Positions 45,974-57,192 of a DNA stretch of 64,000 bases are shown here, in pieces; positions within the stretch are counted from its first letter, which is position 1, and each line of letters begins with the position of its first letter. Below the pieces are notes generated by a model. That model was given only the letters and a program-made list of their open reading frames with translations. It had not been told where the DNA came from and did not search any database. The position numbers and the translations under genes are program-made. Source of the DNA: Phycisphaerae bacterium (GTDB lineage Bacteria; Planctomycetota; Phycisphaerae; UBA1845; UTPLA1); contig DATEMU010000015.1 of the NCBI GenBank assembly GCA_035275405.1, positions 62,001 through 126,000 on the forward strand, in the 5' to 3' direction.

Positions 45974-47572
45974 TCACTGCGGCTTGGTGAGGCTTTCGTG
46001 CATCGCCTTGGCCATGTCGTGGACCTGTTTTTGGCGTTGGGCGAGCTTTTCGAGACGGACCTCCAACTCATGGTGGTCGCCACCCTCGCGGGCCCGGTCC
46101 TTTTCGGCCTGAAGAGTCGCCTGATTTACTCGAAGCTGGCAGGCCCGCAAAAGCTTTAGTTCCGCCGAACCCGGAAGAAGCGGCGACGGTCCCTGCTCCG
46201 GGTCTTCCGCATCGCCACTGGGGGCGTCGTTCTCGGCCTGTTTTTTTTCGATGGCTTCCAGCAATTCCCTGAGCATCTGCGCAATCGCTTCCTGCGTCTG
46301 GCGAACCGGCTCGCCGGCATCTGCCGCGGCCAGCCGATCGGAGACATCCTTGGCGTCATCGCGGACCTGCTCGACGATCTGCGGGAAAACAACAGTCGTC
46401 CCCTCCTCCTTGAGGATGTACAGCGCCTTGTCGGCCTCCTCCGAGACCCAATTTTCCTTTTGCGACAGTTCGACCAGTTCGAGTTGGTCGCTGCGCGACC
46501 AATTATCGCGGCCGACTTCTGCCAGCCGAACGGTCGCCTTGTTGCACTCGAGTTGCCGCGTCAACATCGCCCGGAATCGGCTCTCCAGCGCGGCGAGCAA
46601 TTGTTCCTGTTGCTCCTTTCGAAGTTGTTGTAGTTTTTCCTCCAACGCCTGGCGGGCCTGCTGAAGCTTCTCAAGTGCCTTAGATTGCTTTTCGGCGGCG
46701 CTTTTGGGGTCCTGGGCGTCCAGTTTCTCCGCCGCCTGCTCCTGCGAGGGAACGGCCTCCTGAACGTCTTGTGAGCCCGGCGAATCTTCCTGCGGCGGGC
46801 TGTCTTGCGCTCCGCTGTCTTTCGGGTCTTCACTCTTGTCCGGAGGTTTGCCTTCGCTCTTTTGGGTCGCTGCCTTCGGCGGCCCCTTCATCTGCTTGAG
46901 CAGATTCTTGGTCTTTTCCGTCGTTGCCTTCTGGCACTTTGATTGCTCATCGAGTTTCGGTGCCGATTCACCGCGGGGCGACTCCGTCGGTTGCGACGCG
47001 GGCTGCGTCGTCGGCGGAAGCTGGCCGCGCTCGCGGGCTGCGGCTTCGGCATCCTGCTTCTCTTTCGATTGCTCCTTGATGATGTCGTCGAGGTTCTTTT
47101 GAATGGCCTCCAGACGGTTGATCTCCTCCTTGCGATCTTCCAGTTTCTCCGGGTCTTCCAGCAGCATCTTCAGCAGGACTTGCAGGTCGGCCGCGATTTC
47201 CTTTTGACCGTCCACCGCGTCGGAGAACTGGTTGGACTTGAGCTTCTCGGAAATCTCCTCCATCTTCTGCCGGATCAAGAGGCTCCGCGAAGTCCCGAGC
47301 GTCTGGATGAGCTGGGCGGCCTTCTCCGGTTCCGCCTTTTTTAGCGCCTGGCTGATCAAGAACATGCGGTCTTCCAGTCGCGACACACGATCGCGGACGA
47401 TCGCTTGCTGGTCGGAGAGGGAGCCCGAGGGTTCCACGGCGTCCGCGGGGGCTGTCGTCGTTTGATCGGCTGTTACCCACGTGCACGAACTCAGCAGCAG
47501 CGCGACGCACCACAACCCCCGTCGTGCCGCGTTGGAGTCGTAGTCATGGCGATTTGAAACCGGCGGCCTCAT
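45974..47572 (-). CDS. Secreted or lipoprotein coiled-coil protein (operon gene 6)
   Basis: The frame encodes 532 residues from ATG 47572, two bases after the preceding stop. The frame is open to 48136, but that extension lies inside the preceding gene and translates to Arg/Gly-rich shadow sequence. The N-terminus L-W-C-V-A-L-L-L-S-S-C could be a lipobox. Much of the rest is charged helix rich in Glu, Lys and Gln with heptad character, including EEINRLEAIQKNLDDIIKEQ and QARQALEEKLQQLRKEQQEQ. It probably forms long coiled coils in the periplasm, linking the membrane Bat-like proteins to the TPR protein. Confidence 0.78.
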   Translation of the reverse strand: MRPPVSNRHDYDSNAARRGLWCVALLLSSCTWVTADQTTTAPADAVEPSGSLSDQQAIVRDRVSRLEDRMFLISQALKKAEPEKAAQLIQTLGTSRSLLIRQKMEEISEKLKSNQFSDAVDGQKEIAADLQVLLKMLLEDPEKLEDRKEEINRLEAIQKNLDDIIKEQSKEKQDAEAAARERGQLPPTTQPASQPTESPRGESAPKLDEQSKCQKATTEKTKNLLKQMKGPPKAATQKSEGKPPDKSEDPKDSGAQDSPPQEDSPGSQDVQEAVPSQEQAAEKLDAQDPKSAAEKQSKALEKLQQARQALEEKLQQLRKEQQEQLLAALESRFRAMLTRQLECNKATVRLAEVGRDNWSRSDQLELVELSQKENWVSEEADKALYILKEEGTTVVFPQIVEQVRDDAKDVSDRLAAADAGEPVRQTQEAIAQMLRELLEAIEKKQAENDAPSGDAEDPEQGPSPLLPGSAELKLLRACQLRVNQATLQAEKDRAREGGDHHELEVRLEKLAQRQKQVHDMAKAMHESLTKPQ

Positions 47573-47574
47573 AT

Positions 47575-49809
47575 TCAGTCTTTCGGTTGACTCGCGGGCG
47601 GCTCCCCGAACATGCGCTCGATTTCGCGTTGCAGTTGCTCCTGGGTCTCGCGATTGAGATTCCCCTGCAGGCGGATAATGTCCCGCAATGCCGCGACCGC
47701 CTCGCCGTAGCCTTCCCATTTTAGCATGTTCGCCAGCACCGCGTACATGGATTGTACGAGCCGCCGCTGTTGTTGTTGCACTTCGTCCGCCCGATCCGCC
47801 GTGTACGCGGCCTGGAGCCGCTCGATCCCCTCCGCTGCGGCAGGCACATCCGTCTCGATCAGCCGCCGCAGCGGCCGAATGACGCCGCCATCCAGCCGGC
47901 GACGCACGGATGAAGACGCAAGCTGGTTGATCTCCAGTTCGGACAGGACCTGTTCGAATTGCCGGGCAATGGTCCGTAAGCGGCCAATCTGTTGCCGCTG
48001 GGCCCGCTCCTCGGGGCCCAGCCGCGCGACTAATTCCGTCGAGGTCGGCGCCGCGGCGGTGGGTTGGCTGAGGTCCTGCAGGCGCTTCTCGATCTGTTCC
48101 TGGCTCTTGATCACCTGTTCGAATTCCCGCCGCCACTCCATCTCCCGGCGGGAGAGTTCCGCGAGCAGCTCCTCCGGTGTCACAATCCGGAAGCGGTATG
48201 CCTGGGATTCCCCCAGGCCTACCTGGGCCGCCGCCCTGGAGGGCTCCGCCGCGGGCGTCTTCCCAGGACGGGCCCCGTCCTCGGCGCTCGTTTGATAGTC
48301 CCGTGCCTGAAGTTGAAGCGTCAGTTGGTCGCCGGCCTTCGCGCCCAGCGTCGAGACGGGCAGCACGTCTTTTCGAGAATACCGGGCCTGTTTCGGTTCG
48401 AGGTCGGCAAGCGGCTGGTTCGTCATCGCCGGTTGCAGCGTCGCGTTCGAAGCGGTCTGTTTCTCAACCCGGTGCAAGAGGGACGCATCGCGCAAGGCCA
48501 GATTGTCTTCACACTCCATGTCCAAATTGAGAATGGCCTCCGGTGTCAACATGTCGCCCGCCCCTGGCAACAGGAGGCGTGCCTTGGGCGGAGGGTCATT
48601 CTGGAGGACAAAGGAATACGTGACGGGGTTCAGATCGGTCAGCCCCTCGGCATCCACCAGGTCGAAATAATAGGTGCCGCTTCGGGTGGGAAGGAACTCC
48701 GCGCGAAGGCGGCGATGGGATTCGATCGCAGCCTCCGTGACAACGCCGTTGGCAGTCCGCAGCGCGGCCTTGACGACGGGTTTGCCGACGGTGGCGGAGA
48801 GCGATAATCGACAACCGCGCAGAATATCGGCCGACGTCTGTCCGGTCGCCAGGGTAAATCGAGGCAGCTCCGTGTACGCCGGGGGAATGATCTCGATGTG
48901 CACTTCCTTAACGGAGGGACGCTCGACGGACTCGATGTCATACCACTGGGTTTTTTCGTCCACGCCGAATCGCCAGATGGAAAAGCGTACCCGCATCGAC
49001 TGTTGGAGCGGGCCGTAATCGAGGACGAATCGATTCTCGCCATGCTGAATCATGTCCCGCAAGGGGCCTCTCGTTCCGGTGACCTCAAACTCGGCGCGAA
49101 GACCGCGCGGGATTTCGTCCTCCGCTCGGGCCACGAGCATCAGATTATCCCCCGTCGGCCAGCGGAGTTTTCCATCTCTAAATCCCTCCAGAGTCAGCAC
49201 GATCCGCGACGGCCAGGGCAGGTCCTGCAATCCGAAATTGCGCGCCAGGTACGTCGCGACGGTGTCGGGCATCGCCAGCGTGGCAGCGACGGAGATCAGC
49301 AGCGCGGCCAATCCAACAAGCAGAAGCCGCGAGTGTCGCGCCTGGTGCAGGACTTCGCGCGTCTTCAGCGTCGCCATTCGATTCGCCGCTTCCGATACGA
49401 CAGCGCCGACCAGCGCCGGTGAATCGCTGTCCGGCCGAAGGGGCGGACCGGTGAGGAACGACACCGCGGAGACCAGGCGATCGTCCAGCGCGGGGAAGCG
49501 TCGTTCCAGAAGTGCCGCGACATCCGTGGCCCGAATGCGCATGAAGAGGCTGCTGCCGACCGCCGTCCAGAGCTGATACGCTGCAATTCCAACGACGACC
49601 ACAACGAGCACGGCACGCGGTCCGATGCCCAACAGCAACAGCCGGTCCAATCCAAAGTGAACCGTGACGACACCGAGGAGGGTCGCCAATGTGCGACAAA
49701 AGCCCTGCACAACGGCTCGGCGCTTGAGCGTACGTCCCAAACGATCAAGCGGCGCGATCAGGGACCGTCGCGCGTTCGGCGGGCCAATTTGAATCGAAGC
49801 TTGCGACAT
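47575..49809 (-). CDS. Large membrane protein with two N-terminal helices (DUF4175-like, operon gene 5)
   Basis: This 744-residue protein has hydrophobic segments near residues 40-85 (LATLLGVVTVHFGL, AVLVVVVVGIAAYQLW) and near 150 (LLLVGLAALLISVAATLAM). A long periplasmic-type region follows with beta-rich Ig-like parts (RIVLTLEGFRDGKLRWPTGD; FRLVDAEGLTDLNPVTYSF-type strands). A helical C-terminal third is rich in Glu, Arg and Gln (REMEWRREFEQVIKSQEQIEKRLQ). The layout recalls DUF4175/BatD-adjacent proteins of planctomycetes; no enzyme motif is visible. It lies nine bases after the VWA gene. Confidence 0.72.
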   Translation of the reverse strand: MSQASIQIGPPNARRSLIAPLDRLGRTLKRRAVVQGFCRTLATLLGVVTVHFGLDRLLLLGIGPRAVLVVVVVGIAAYQLWTAVGSSLFMRIRATDVAALLERRFPALDDRLVSAVSFLTGPPLRPDSDSPALVGAVVSEAANRMATLKTREVLHQARHSRLLLVGLAALLISVAATLAMPDTVATYLARNFGLQDLPWPSRIVLTLEGFRDGKLRWPTGDNLMLVARAEDEIPRGLRAEFEVTGTRGPLRDMIQHGENRFVLDYGPLQQSMRVRFSIWRFGVDEKTQWYDIESVERPSVKEVHIEIIPPAYTELPRFTLATGQTSADILRGCRLSLSATVGKPVVKAALRTANGVVTEAAIESHRRLRAEFLPTRSGTYYFDLVDAEGLTDLNPVTYSFVLQNDPPPKARLLLPGAGDMLTPEAILNLDMECEDNLALRDASLLHRVEKQTASNATLQPAMTNQPLADLEPKQARYSRKDVLPVSTLGAKAGDQLTLQLQARDYQTSAEDGARPGKTPAAEPSRAAAQVGLGESQAYRFRIVTPEELLAELSRREMEWRREFEQVIKSQEQIEKRLQDLSQPTAAAPTSTELVARLGPEERAQRQQIGRLRTIARQFEQVLSELEINQLASSSVRRRLDGGVIRPLRRLIETDVPAAAEGIERLQAAYTADRADEVQQQQRRLVQSMYAVLANMLKWEGYGEAVAALRDIIRLQGNLNRETQEQLQREIERMFGEPPASQPKD

Positions 49810-49818
49810 GCTTGGGAC

Positions 49819-52290
49819 TTACAGTAGTTTTGCTCTCTTACGAAGCATCCACTCGACGCTGAGAATGCCGACAATCGCCAGCAGGACGTAGCCATTGTCC
49901 CAAAGCGGCCGCGGCCGCTCGCGGGTCACAAAGCTGCGGCTGCTGTCGGGAATTAACTCCGCCAGGCGATCCGCCTCGTCAATATCAAAGTATTTCCCGC
50001 CGGAGGCCTCCGCTAATCGCTGCAGTGCCCTCCGATTCAACGCCGTATCCCGCATCTCGATGTCGGAAGGCCGGACCGAGATCTCCTTCTGGACCGGCCG
50101 TTCCTCGTGGGCGGGTCGCGTCGTACCGCTGGCGGGCAAGCGCAGGCTCAATCGATACTGACCCGAAGCAGAGGGCGCCCAGCGGCCTTGATAATAGCCC
50201 TCCCGGTCGGGGATTGGCGTCAAAACAATGAGGCGCAGTGTGTCCCCGTCGAGTGATTCGAGGTCGGCATTCGAACCCGAGGTGCGTTCGACATTTAATT
50301 CGAGTTCGGGCGCGGTCAAGGGGTTGAACGACTCGTCCAGTGCGCGAACGCTGATCGCGACGGACTCCCCCAGCTCGTATTGTTCCTTCGGCGTAATAAT
50401 CAGGCCGCGTGTTCGCCCGCCCAGCAATTTGCCCTCCACGAGGAAGCGCAGCGACTGGATCCAAAACCGATTGAAGTACTTCTCGTCGTCCCGCCGCCAC
50501 CGCCAGGTCGAATTGAGGCCCAGGAACATGCTGCGACCGGCGCCTGCCAGTTGCGTGGCCATGAGGACAGGCGGTCCGAAAGCGTTCACCATGCGCGGGT
50601 TGGAATGGCGCATCAGCACCGTCGCCAGCGGCTTTTCGCGACGCACGGGAAAGTGCCAATAGACGCCGGGCAGCGCCGACCAGATCATGCGGTTTTCTGC
50701 AGATTGATCCGATTGCCGCAGGATTGGATCGCCCAGCGCCGTCTCCGGAATAAGCGGCGGCCACGCGCGAACCTGATATTGCCCCAGTTCATTCAGAATA
50801 ATCTCGGCATCGGGTTCCGGTGCGACCGGAAGCAGCTCCAGGATCGCCTGCGACTTGGGGGAACGGAAGAATCGCCCCGCATACTTATTTCCCGCCGCGT
50901 AAAGAAGGCCGCCTCCGTGGTCCGTGACAAACGAGGCCACGAGGCTCGCCCACACCGGCTCGAATTCCTCGGGATCCGGATCGATCAGCAGAATGGCGTC
51001 GTATTGAAAGAGGTCTTCTTGCTTGGTGGGTAGCTCGGTGATGATCGTGTCGCCGTCGCGAACCGCGCCGACATCAGCCGATTGGAGCCAGGTGGAAACA
51101 TCGACCGTCGCGTCACGCTCCAGCATCCGCGTCAGAAACCGATAGTCGTACGTGGGGGACCCGGCGATGACCAGCACGCGCATTTGATCGTCGAGGATTT
51201 GCACAGCGGAGAGGATTTCGCGTTCATTGTCGGCGGCGATCGCCTCGTTCGATAGCGCGACGGCGCGGGCGACATAGGTCACCTCGCCGGGCGCAGCGAC
51301 CTTGCGCTCGAACGACAGGGGGGGGACGATTCCGTCGGCCCCCGGCGGCACCGAACGCGTCGCCACCACTTTCGCGGGATCGGGAGAATCGACCCGCCGC
51401 TCCAGCAATTCCACCTGAATCGGCTGATCGCCCGTATTCTGCGCGGTGAGCTTGACGGTGACGCTGAAGGGATCGTTCTTAAATGCCGTGCGGGGCGCGC
51501 TGACCTCGGTCACCGCGACGTTGATCGGTTCCGCGGGATCGCCCACGCCCACGGCGTACAAGGGGACCCCCCGCTGTCGGAGCATTCGGGAGACGACCTC
51601 GGGCGGCTCACCGCGGTTGAAACCGCCGTCGGAAAGAAGCACGACTGCCGCGACGGGCAATCCGCCCAATTGATCGATACCCGCGCGAATCGCCGCGGAG
51701 ACATCCGTCGCCGGTCCCTCGGGACGAATGCGTACGGCGTCCGTGGAGGGAGCGGAGGTCGTCCCCGAATCGCGTTGATCGTCGCCGATCTGGTCGCTGA
51801 ACGGGAGCATTTTGACCTTGTTTCGGGTAGACAACGCATTCAAAAGTCCTTGATCCCCGCGCGCGAGCAGGGTCTCCTCCAACGTCGCCCGAACGATGCC
51901 ACTTTCAGTCGGCGCGGCGGCTATTCTTTTGATGCGCGCTGCATCCTCCGGCTGTCGATAGGAGTCGCGAATCGACATGCTCGCGGAGGCGTCTGCGAGG
52001 ACGAGCGTGTACGCATCGAGCCGGCGATGGACGTAATTCACCAGCACCGGTTCGAGCCCAATGAACCCCAGCAGGCAAAGGACGGACACGCGGCACGCCA
52101 CGAGCGCCCAGCGCAGGCGCGGCGTCACCAGCCCGCGGGCCTCGCGACGATACATCCAGGCGACAGCGTACAGCGCCACAACGGCCAGGGCGACGCCGAC
52201 GAGTAGCGCGTTGCCACTGGACCAGCGCGCCAATTCCACGCGGGATTCAATCCGCTCGATGTGTGGGATTTGGGATAGGAGTGTTATCAT
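49819..52290 (-). CDS. VWA-domain membrane protein with class I amidotransferase-like region (operon gene 4)
   Basis: This 823-residue protein has two N-terminal helices (LLVGVALAVVALYAVAW, WALVACRVSVLCLLGFIGL) and one at the C-terminus (YVLLAIVGILSVEWML). A VWA domain follows the second helix, with MIDAS residues D-A-S-A-S. A later region resembles the glutamine-amidotransferase-like fold seen in such proteins (LLIDPDPEEFEPVWASLVASFVTDHGGGLLYAAG) but lacks a clear catalytic Cys-His-Glu set. The rest is beta-rich. It probably sits in the inner membrane with its VWA domain in the periplasm, next to the BatA-like protein. Confidence 0.82.
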   Translation of the reverse strand: MITLLSQIPHIERIESRVELARWSSGNALLVGVALAVVALYAVAWMYRREARGLVTPRLRWALVACRVSVLCLLGFIGLEPVLVNYVHRRLDAYTLVLADASASMSIRDSYRQPEDAARIKRIAAAPTESGIVRATLEETLLARGDQGLLNALSTRNKVKMLPFSDQIGDDQRDSGTTSAPSTDAVRIRPEGPATDVSAAIRAGIDQLGGLPVAAVVLLSDGGFNRGEPPEVVSRMLRQRGVPLYAVGVGDPAEPINVAVTEVSAPRTAFKNDPFSVTVKLTAQNTGDQPIQVELLERRVDSPDPAKVVATRSVPPGADGIVPPLSFERKVAAPGEVTYVARAVALSNEAIAADNEREILSAVQILDDQMRVLVIAGSPTYDYRFLTRMLERDATVDVSTWLQSADVGAVRDGDTIITELPTKQEDLFQYDAILLIDPDPEEFEPVWASLVASFVTDHGGGLLYAAGNKYAGRFFRSPKSQAILELLPVAPEPDAEIILNELGQYQVRAWPPLIPETALGDPILRQSDQSAENRMIWSALPGVYWHFPVRREKPLATVLMRHSNPRMVNAFGPPVLMATQLAGAGRSMFLGLNSTWRWRRDDEKYFNRFWIQSLRFLVEGKLLGGRTRGLIITPKEQYELGESVAISVRALDESFNPLTAPELELNVERTSGSNADLESLDGDTLRLIVLTPIPDREGYYQGRWAPSASGQYRLSLRLPASGTTRPAHEERPVQKEISVRPSDIEMRDTALNRRALQRLAEASGGKYFDIDEADRLAELIPDSSRSFVTRERPRPLWDNGYVLLAIVGILSVEWMLRKRAKLL

Positions 52291-52299
52291 TCGATTGAC

Positions 52300-54648
52300 T
52301 TATCCCCTCGTCCCGAACCACCACGCCAGCGAATGTTCCAGCATCAGGATCACCAGCGCCGCCATCAGGATCGGCCACCACAACTCCGTCCGCGGGTCGA
52401 ACGCCTGCGCGGTAAACGCGCCGATATCGCGTACATATTCGAATCCAGACGGACCGAACACCGCCTCCAGCTCCTCCCGGCTCGCCTGGGCAAGGTTGGA
52501 TTCACGGGGGTCCGGGTTGACCGCGGCGAAGCGCGAAACGACATCGCCGGAGCTGCGGCGCAGGTCGAATTGATAAACGCCGCTCCTGGACGTCGCGGTG
52601 GTTTGCACGACCGCAAGGTGCGGGGCCGCACCCTGCGTCGGCGCGGGTTGGGTCGACGCCATCGTGGTCGTCGACGTCACCTCCAATGCGATCTCCGGCT
52701 CGACAGGGTAGGCGGGTGTCCGCAGCGCGGCGCGCGGCATAAATTGGGTAGGATCGATCGGGCAGGTCAGCGGTGCGCCCACAAGAGCATTACTCTCCGA
52801 CAATGTCTGGCGCGCGGCGTATTGAACGATCTTGAGCATCAGCGGCAGGTAGCTGAAGCTCGCCGGCCAGTCGTTCCACTCCTGGTCCACGCTCGTCGTT
52901 ACGAGAAGGCATCGCCCCTGTCCAAACGGCCGTTCGACGATGGCCGGCGAACGGTCGGCGTCGCTGAATTGCGCGAGAACGGTAACACCGCGATCCAGCG
53001 GCTCGCCCCGGGAATTTCCATTGGGCCTCGTCGTCGCAGCAATCTCCGGACGGGTACCGAGAAACGCATACACACGCACCTGTCGCAGCACACCCGCCAG
53101 CGGATCGACGAAATCGCGCAGGATTGGATGACCACTCTGCCAACTACCGAACGCAAACGGCTCGCCTCCGGCCGGCGCGGTCACGATATCGTTGACGGCG
53201 GCCGGGAGCAGCCCGCGGCCGCCGTTGTACAGCCGTTCGTTATAGAAGTCGGGATCGATCTGATCGCCCGCAAATATCACGAGCCCGCCGCCGGCCTGCA
53301 CGAACAGTTCCAATTTTCGCTGCGCCCCGGCGGTGATGCGTGCGACGTTGGCGAGGATGACGACGTCGTGCGCCGACAGATCGACCACTTCCAGGTCGTG
53401 CTCTTCAATGACCGTCGGCTCGTTGCCGCTGGCCGCGCGGCCCGCCGGACGCAGTGCCGTTTGCAGGAGATAGGTCTCATCTCGAAGGTGATCGGTGTTC
53501 GGCTCGCCGTTCACAATGAGGACCGACACCGCGGGCACGACCTCGACCGCGCGGATGCGAATGTTGTCCAATGCGACGCCGTCGGCCGCCTTCAAGCCCC
53601 CGACCAACCGTGCCTCCAGATAGTCCGAGCCCTCCTGCCCAAACACCACTTCGACCGGCTCGCGGACCGTCTGGCCGGCCGGCAGGGTGGGGATTAGCAC
53701 CGGCGGGAGCGTGTGCCGCGAAGTTCGCAGGCTGAACTCGACACGATCCAGGGAGCGATCGGAGAAGTTGGCAACGGCGACCTCGAATCGCGCCGGTACG
53801 CCGGCAACGACTTTCGCTTGTGCGCTGCTGACGTCCGTGATGGCAATGTTGATCGGCGGGGCGTCCATCGCGCCATCAATGAGCACATAAGGAACCGTTC
53901 GGCCGCGATCAGCCGGGGGACCCTCAGCGTCGCCGGAGATTGAGGTCTGGCTCGTCGGCGTGTCCCCCGTCGCGGGCCAATCGGATCGTTGAAAGTCACT
54001 GAGCACATAGATAGCGTGATTCGCCTGCGTCGGTGTGCGGCCGATTTGGTCGGCGATGGCTGAAAGGGCGTCCGGCATTCGCGACACGCCCTCCGTCGGC
54101 GAAAGGGCATCGACCTGCTCCATCACTTTGCGAACGTTGTCCTGCGAAAGGCTCGGCACCGAGACGACCGGTTGCCGTGGACGACTCGTGAGGACGAGCG
54201 TCAGACTGTCAGCGGGCGAATCCTCGGCGATGCGATCGGTCAGTTGGCCCGCGGCCTGTTTGAGACGCGAAAAGACCGGCTGGCCTCCCGCGCCGCCGCG
54301 AGGGCTGACATAGCGGGTGGAATAGGAGTCATCGATGACGACAATCCGTTCGGTCCTTCCGCCGAGGCCGCTTAACGCCCCCAACGCGCCGGAACGCAGA
54401 AACGGCCGCATGACCATGAACGCGATGAGCAGTACGGCGAGGCAACGCAACATCAGAAGGATGAGTTGTTCAAGGCGGATACGCCGGCGGTTTTTTCGGT
54501 ACGCCGCCAGGAGAAAATCCATCGCCGCCCAGCGAACCCGCCGCAGCCGGCGCTTGGAAAGCAGGTGGATGAGGATTGGGCTGGCCACTGCGCCGGCGCC
54601 GACTGCCAGGGCGGGATTCAACAGGAATGCTGAGAGCCAGCTAAACAT
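52300..54648 (-). CDS. BatA-like VWA membrane protein (operon gene 3)
   Basis: This 782-residue protein begins with the BatA N-terminal double-helix signature: F-L-L-N-P-A-L-A-V-G-A-G-A-V-A-S-P-I-L-I-H-L-L-S-K-R, then L-I-L-L-M-L-R-C-L-A-V-L-L-I-A. A VWA domain follows with the metal site I-V-V-I-D-D-S-Y-S-T. A CARDB-like region (VAGVPARFEVAVANFSDRSLDRVEFSL) and an amidotransferase-like part (VVDLSAHDVVILANVARITAGAQRKL) come next; a C-terminal helix (MAALVILMLEHSLAWWF) ends it. Together with MoxR and DUF58 it forms the conserved MoxR-Bat core, implicated in envelope stress and metal-protein maturation elsewhere. Confidence 0.87.
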   Translation of the reverse strand: MFSWLSAFLLNPALAVGAGAVASPILIHLLSKRRLRRVRWAAMDFLLAAYRKNRRRIRLEQLILLMLRCLAVLLIAFMVMRPFLRSGALGALSGLGGRTERIVVIDDSYSTRYVSPRGGAGGQPVFSRLKQAAGQLTDRIAEDSPADSLTLVLTSRPRQPVVSVPSLSQDNVRKVMEQVDALSPTEGVSRMPDALSAIADQIGRTPTQANHAIYVLSDFQRSDWPATGDTPTSQTSISGDAEGPPADRGRTVPYVLIDGAMDAPPINIAITDVSSAQAKVVAGVPARFEVAVANFSDRSLDRVEFSLRTSRHTLPPVLIPTLPAGQTVREPVEVVFGQEGSDYLEARLVGGLKAADGVALDNIRIRAVEVVPAVSVLIVNGEPNTDHLRDETYLLQTALRPAGRAASGNEPTVIEEHDLEVVDLSAHDVVILANVARITAGAQRKLELFVQAGGGLVIFAGDQIDPDFYNERLYNGGRGLLPAAVNDIVTAPAGGEPFAFGSWQSGHPILRDFVDPLAGVLRQVRVYAFLGTRPEIAATTRPNGNSRGEPLDRGVTVLAQFSDADRSPAIVERPFGQGRCLLVTTSVDQEWNDWPASFSYLPLMLKIVQYAARQTLSESNALVGAPLTCPIDPTQFMPRAALRTPAYPVEPEIALEVTSTTTMASTQPAPTQGAAPHLAVVQTTATSRSGVYQFDLRRSSGDVVSRFAAVNPDPRESNLAQASREELEAVFGPSGFEYVRDIGAFTAQAFDPRTELWWPILMAALVILMLEHSLAWWFGTRG

Positions 54649-54663
54649 GGCGACACCGTTGCC

Positions 54664-55590
54664 TCATGCCCGCGCCTTTATGAGATGCGCTCGCTGCGCC
54701 AGATAGCGGCGCAAAGCGACGTCGAGCGGATCGGCCGTCGACAGCCCCACGTAATCAATCCGGCTGTTGGTGCAGGCGGTGCGGATACGCTCGATGAAGG
54801 CTCCCAGCACGGAGAGATACTCGCTGCGCAGCGACTGCGGATCGGCCGTCACGGCCAGATCCGGCGCCTCCAACCCCTCAAACAGCGTATTGTCCTGAAA
54901 CGGAAACTCGCGTTCGTCGTGGTCGAGCACGTGCAGGACGATCACCTCGTGATTGCCGTGCCGCAGCATCTCGATCCCCTCGACGACTTCCTCCACGTCG
55001 GAAAGCAGGTCCGAAATGAGGATGGCGATGCTCCGCCGCGGCAATTGGCCTGCCAGTTTAGTGAACAAAGCCCGCGTCTGCGTAGGCCGTTCGAGCCTCG
55101 CTCGTTCGAGTTGGGCGAGGATTGCTTGCAAGTGCGCGTGATTGGACGAAGGCGGCAAGTGCGATCGTAGGTCGTCGTCGAAGAGCATCAGCCCGACGGC
55201 GTCCTGTTGGTGAATCAAAAGGTAGGCGAGCGAAGCCGCCACCGTCGCGGCATACTCAAACTTGGTCATACGCCCGGTCGAAGTCGCGTGCTCCGGATAG
55301 CGCATCGAGCTGGAGCAGTCGAGCAGCACGTGGGCACGAAGGTTGGTCTCCTCCTCGTACTGTTTCACGTAGTAGCGATCGGACTTTCCATAGACGCGCC
55401 AGTCGAGATGGCGCAGGTCGTCGCCCGGAACATATTCGCGATGCTCCGCAAACTCCACGGAATAACCGTGATAAGGGCTGCGGTGCATCCCGCCGATGAA
55501 ACCCTCGACGACCTGCCGCGCGCGGAATTCCAAGCCGCCGATCTTGGCGAGCACCTCCGGTCGAAGGAATCGCTGTGCTGCATTGGGCAT
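54664..55590 (-). CDS. DUF58 protein (operon gene 2)
   Basis: This 308-residue soluble protein matches DUF58: G-D-D-L-R-H-L-D-W-R-V-Y-G-K-S-D-R-Y-Y-V-K near residue 55, with the conserved acidic H-L-D-W motif, then V-L-L-D-C-S-S-S-M, the MIDAS-type start of a VWA-like domain. The C-terminal S-T-A-D-P-L is typical. It lies 12 bases after MoxR and 15 before the BatA-like gene, so one transcript is likely. DUF58 proteins are MoxR partners of uncertain biochemical role. Confidence 0.92.
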   Translation of the reverse strand: MPNAAQRFLRPEVLAKIGGLEFRARQVVEGFIGGMHRSPYHGYSVEFAEHREYVPGDDLRHLDWRVYGKSDRYYVKQYEEETNLRAHVLLDCSSSMRYPEHATSTGRMTKFEYAATVAASLAYLLIHQQDAVGLMLFDDDLRSHLPPSSNHAHLQAILAQLERARLERPTQTRALFTKLAGQLPRRSIAILISDLLSDVEEVVEGIEMLRHGNHEVIVLHVLDHDEREFPFQDNTLFEGLEAPDLAVTADPQSLRSEYLSVLGAFIERIRTACTNSRIDYVGLSTADPLDVALRRYLAQRAHLIKARA

Positions 55591-55602
55591 GGGTGGGAAT
55601 AG

Positions 55603-56661
<1,059 letters not shown>

Positions 56662-56769
56662 GTGTGTTCCTTTTTCAGGTGCAACATAGCGATGTATTTA
56701 CGGGATTTCCGCCCGCCCCTCAGGCCCCAAGGCTCGGAAATAAGTACGCTGTCCCGAATTTCCCAGCGC

Positions 56770-57174
56770 TCAAGTCCCCCAGAGACAATAATTGACATTT
56801 GATTCACGTTGTATCTCTAGGCCGCCGTAAAGTATGCTTCCTCGGCCATCCGTAAAGTAAAAGCGGGCTGTGACTTCAAGGACGCTTGGGTCGAGTTCTG
56901 ACTTATAAACAAGAAAATCGAGAAAAAGTGAATCGTCCTGTTTCCGATCTTCTAGCCAAGCTTCATAATCTTCGGTACAGGTCTCTTGTATTCGGAGGAT
57001 AATGTTATCCAGTGTGTCAGAATGCGGCGGACCATCAAACTTGGGGTTCTGATTCGGCGCACTCGATTCTGGTAAATCATCGAGTTTTTGTCTCAGCCTT
57101 TGAAGGTTGTCAAAGCTCAACTCCTGGATCCTCAGAATTAGCCGATCAGCGTCGGGAATTGCGTCTTTTCCCAT
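56770..57174 (-). CDS. Small acidic protein of unknown function
   Basis: The frame encodes 134 residues from ATG 57174. It has no signal or membrane segment. The N-terminal half is helical (RLILRIQELSFDNLQRLRQKL and a second NIILRIQETCTEDYEAWLE that repeats the I-L-R-I-Q-E pattern). The C-terminal half is beta-like (LEVTARFYFTDGRGSILYGGLEI). Composition is distinctly lower in GC than the flanking operons, a hint of separate origin. I recognise no family. Confidence 0.55.
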   Translation of the reverse strand: MGKDAIPDADRLILRIQELSFDNLQRLRQKLDDLPESSAPNQNPKFDGPPHSDTLDNIILRIQETCTEDYEAWLEDRKQDDSLFLDFLVYKSELDPSVLEVTARFYFTDGRGSILYGGLEIQRESNVNYCLWGT

Positions 57175-57192
57175 TCTTCAAACCATCAAACC

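Noticed and set aside
46932..46947. Second sigma-54-like element, TGGCACTTTGATTGCT
   Set aside because: It matches the -24/-12 pattern but lies on the plus strand inside the minus-strand coiled-coil gene with no plus-strand gene downstream; probably chance.
47575..48136. Upstream extension of the coiled-coil gene to 48136
   Set aside because: The extension lies within the preceding gene in another frame and translates to Arg/Gly-rich sequence; ATG 47572 is followed by a signal-like segment.
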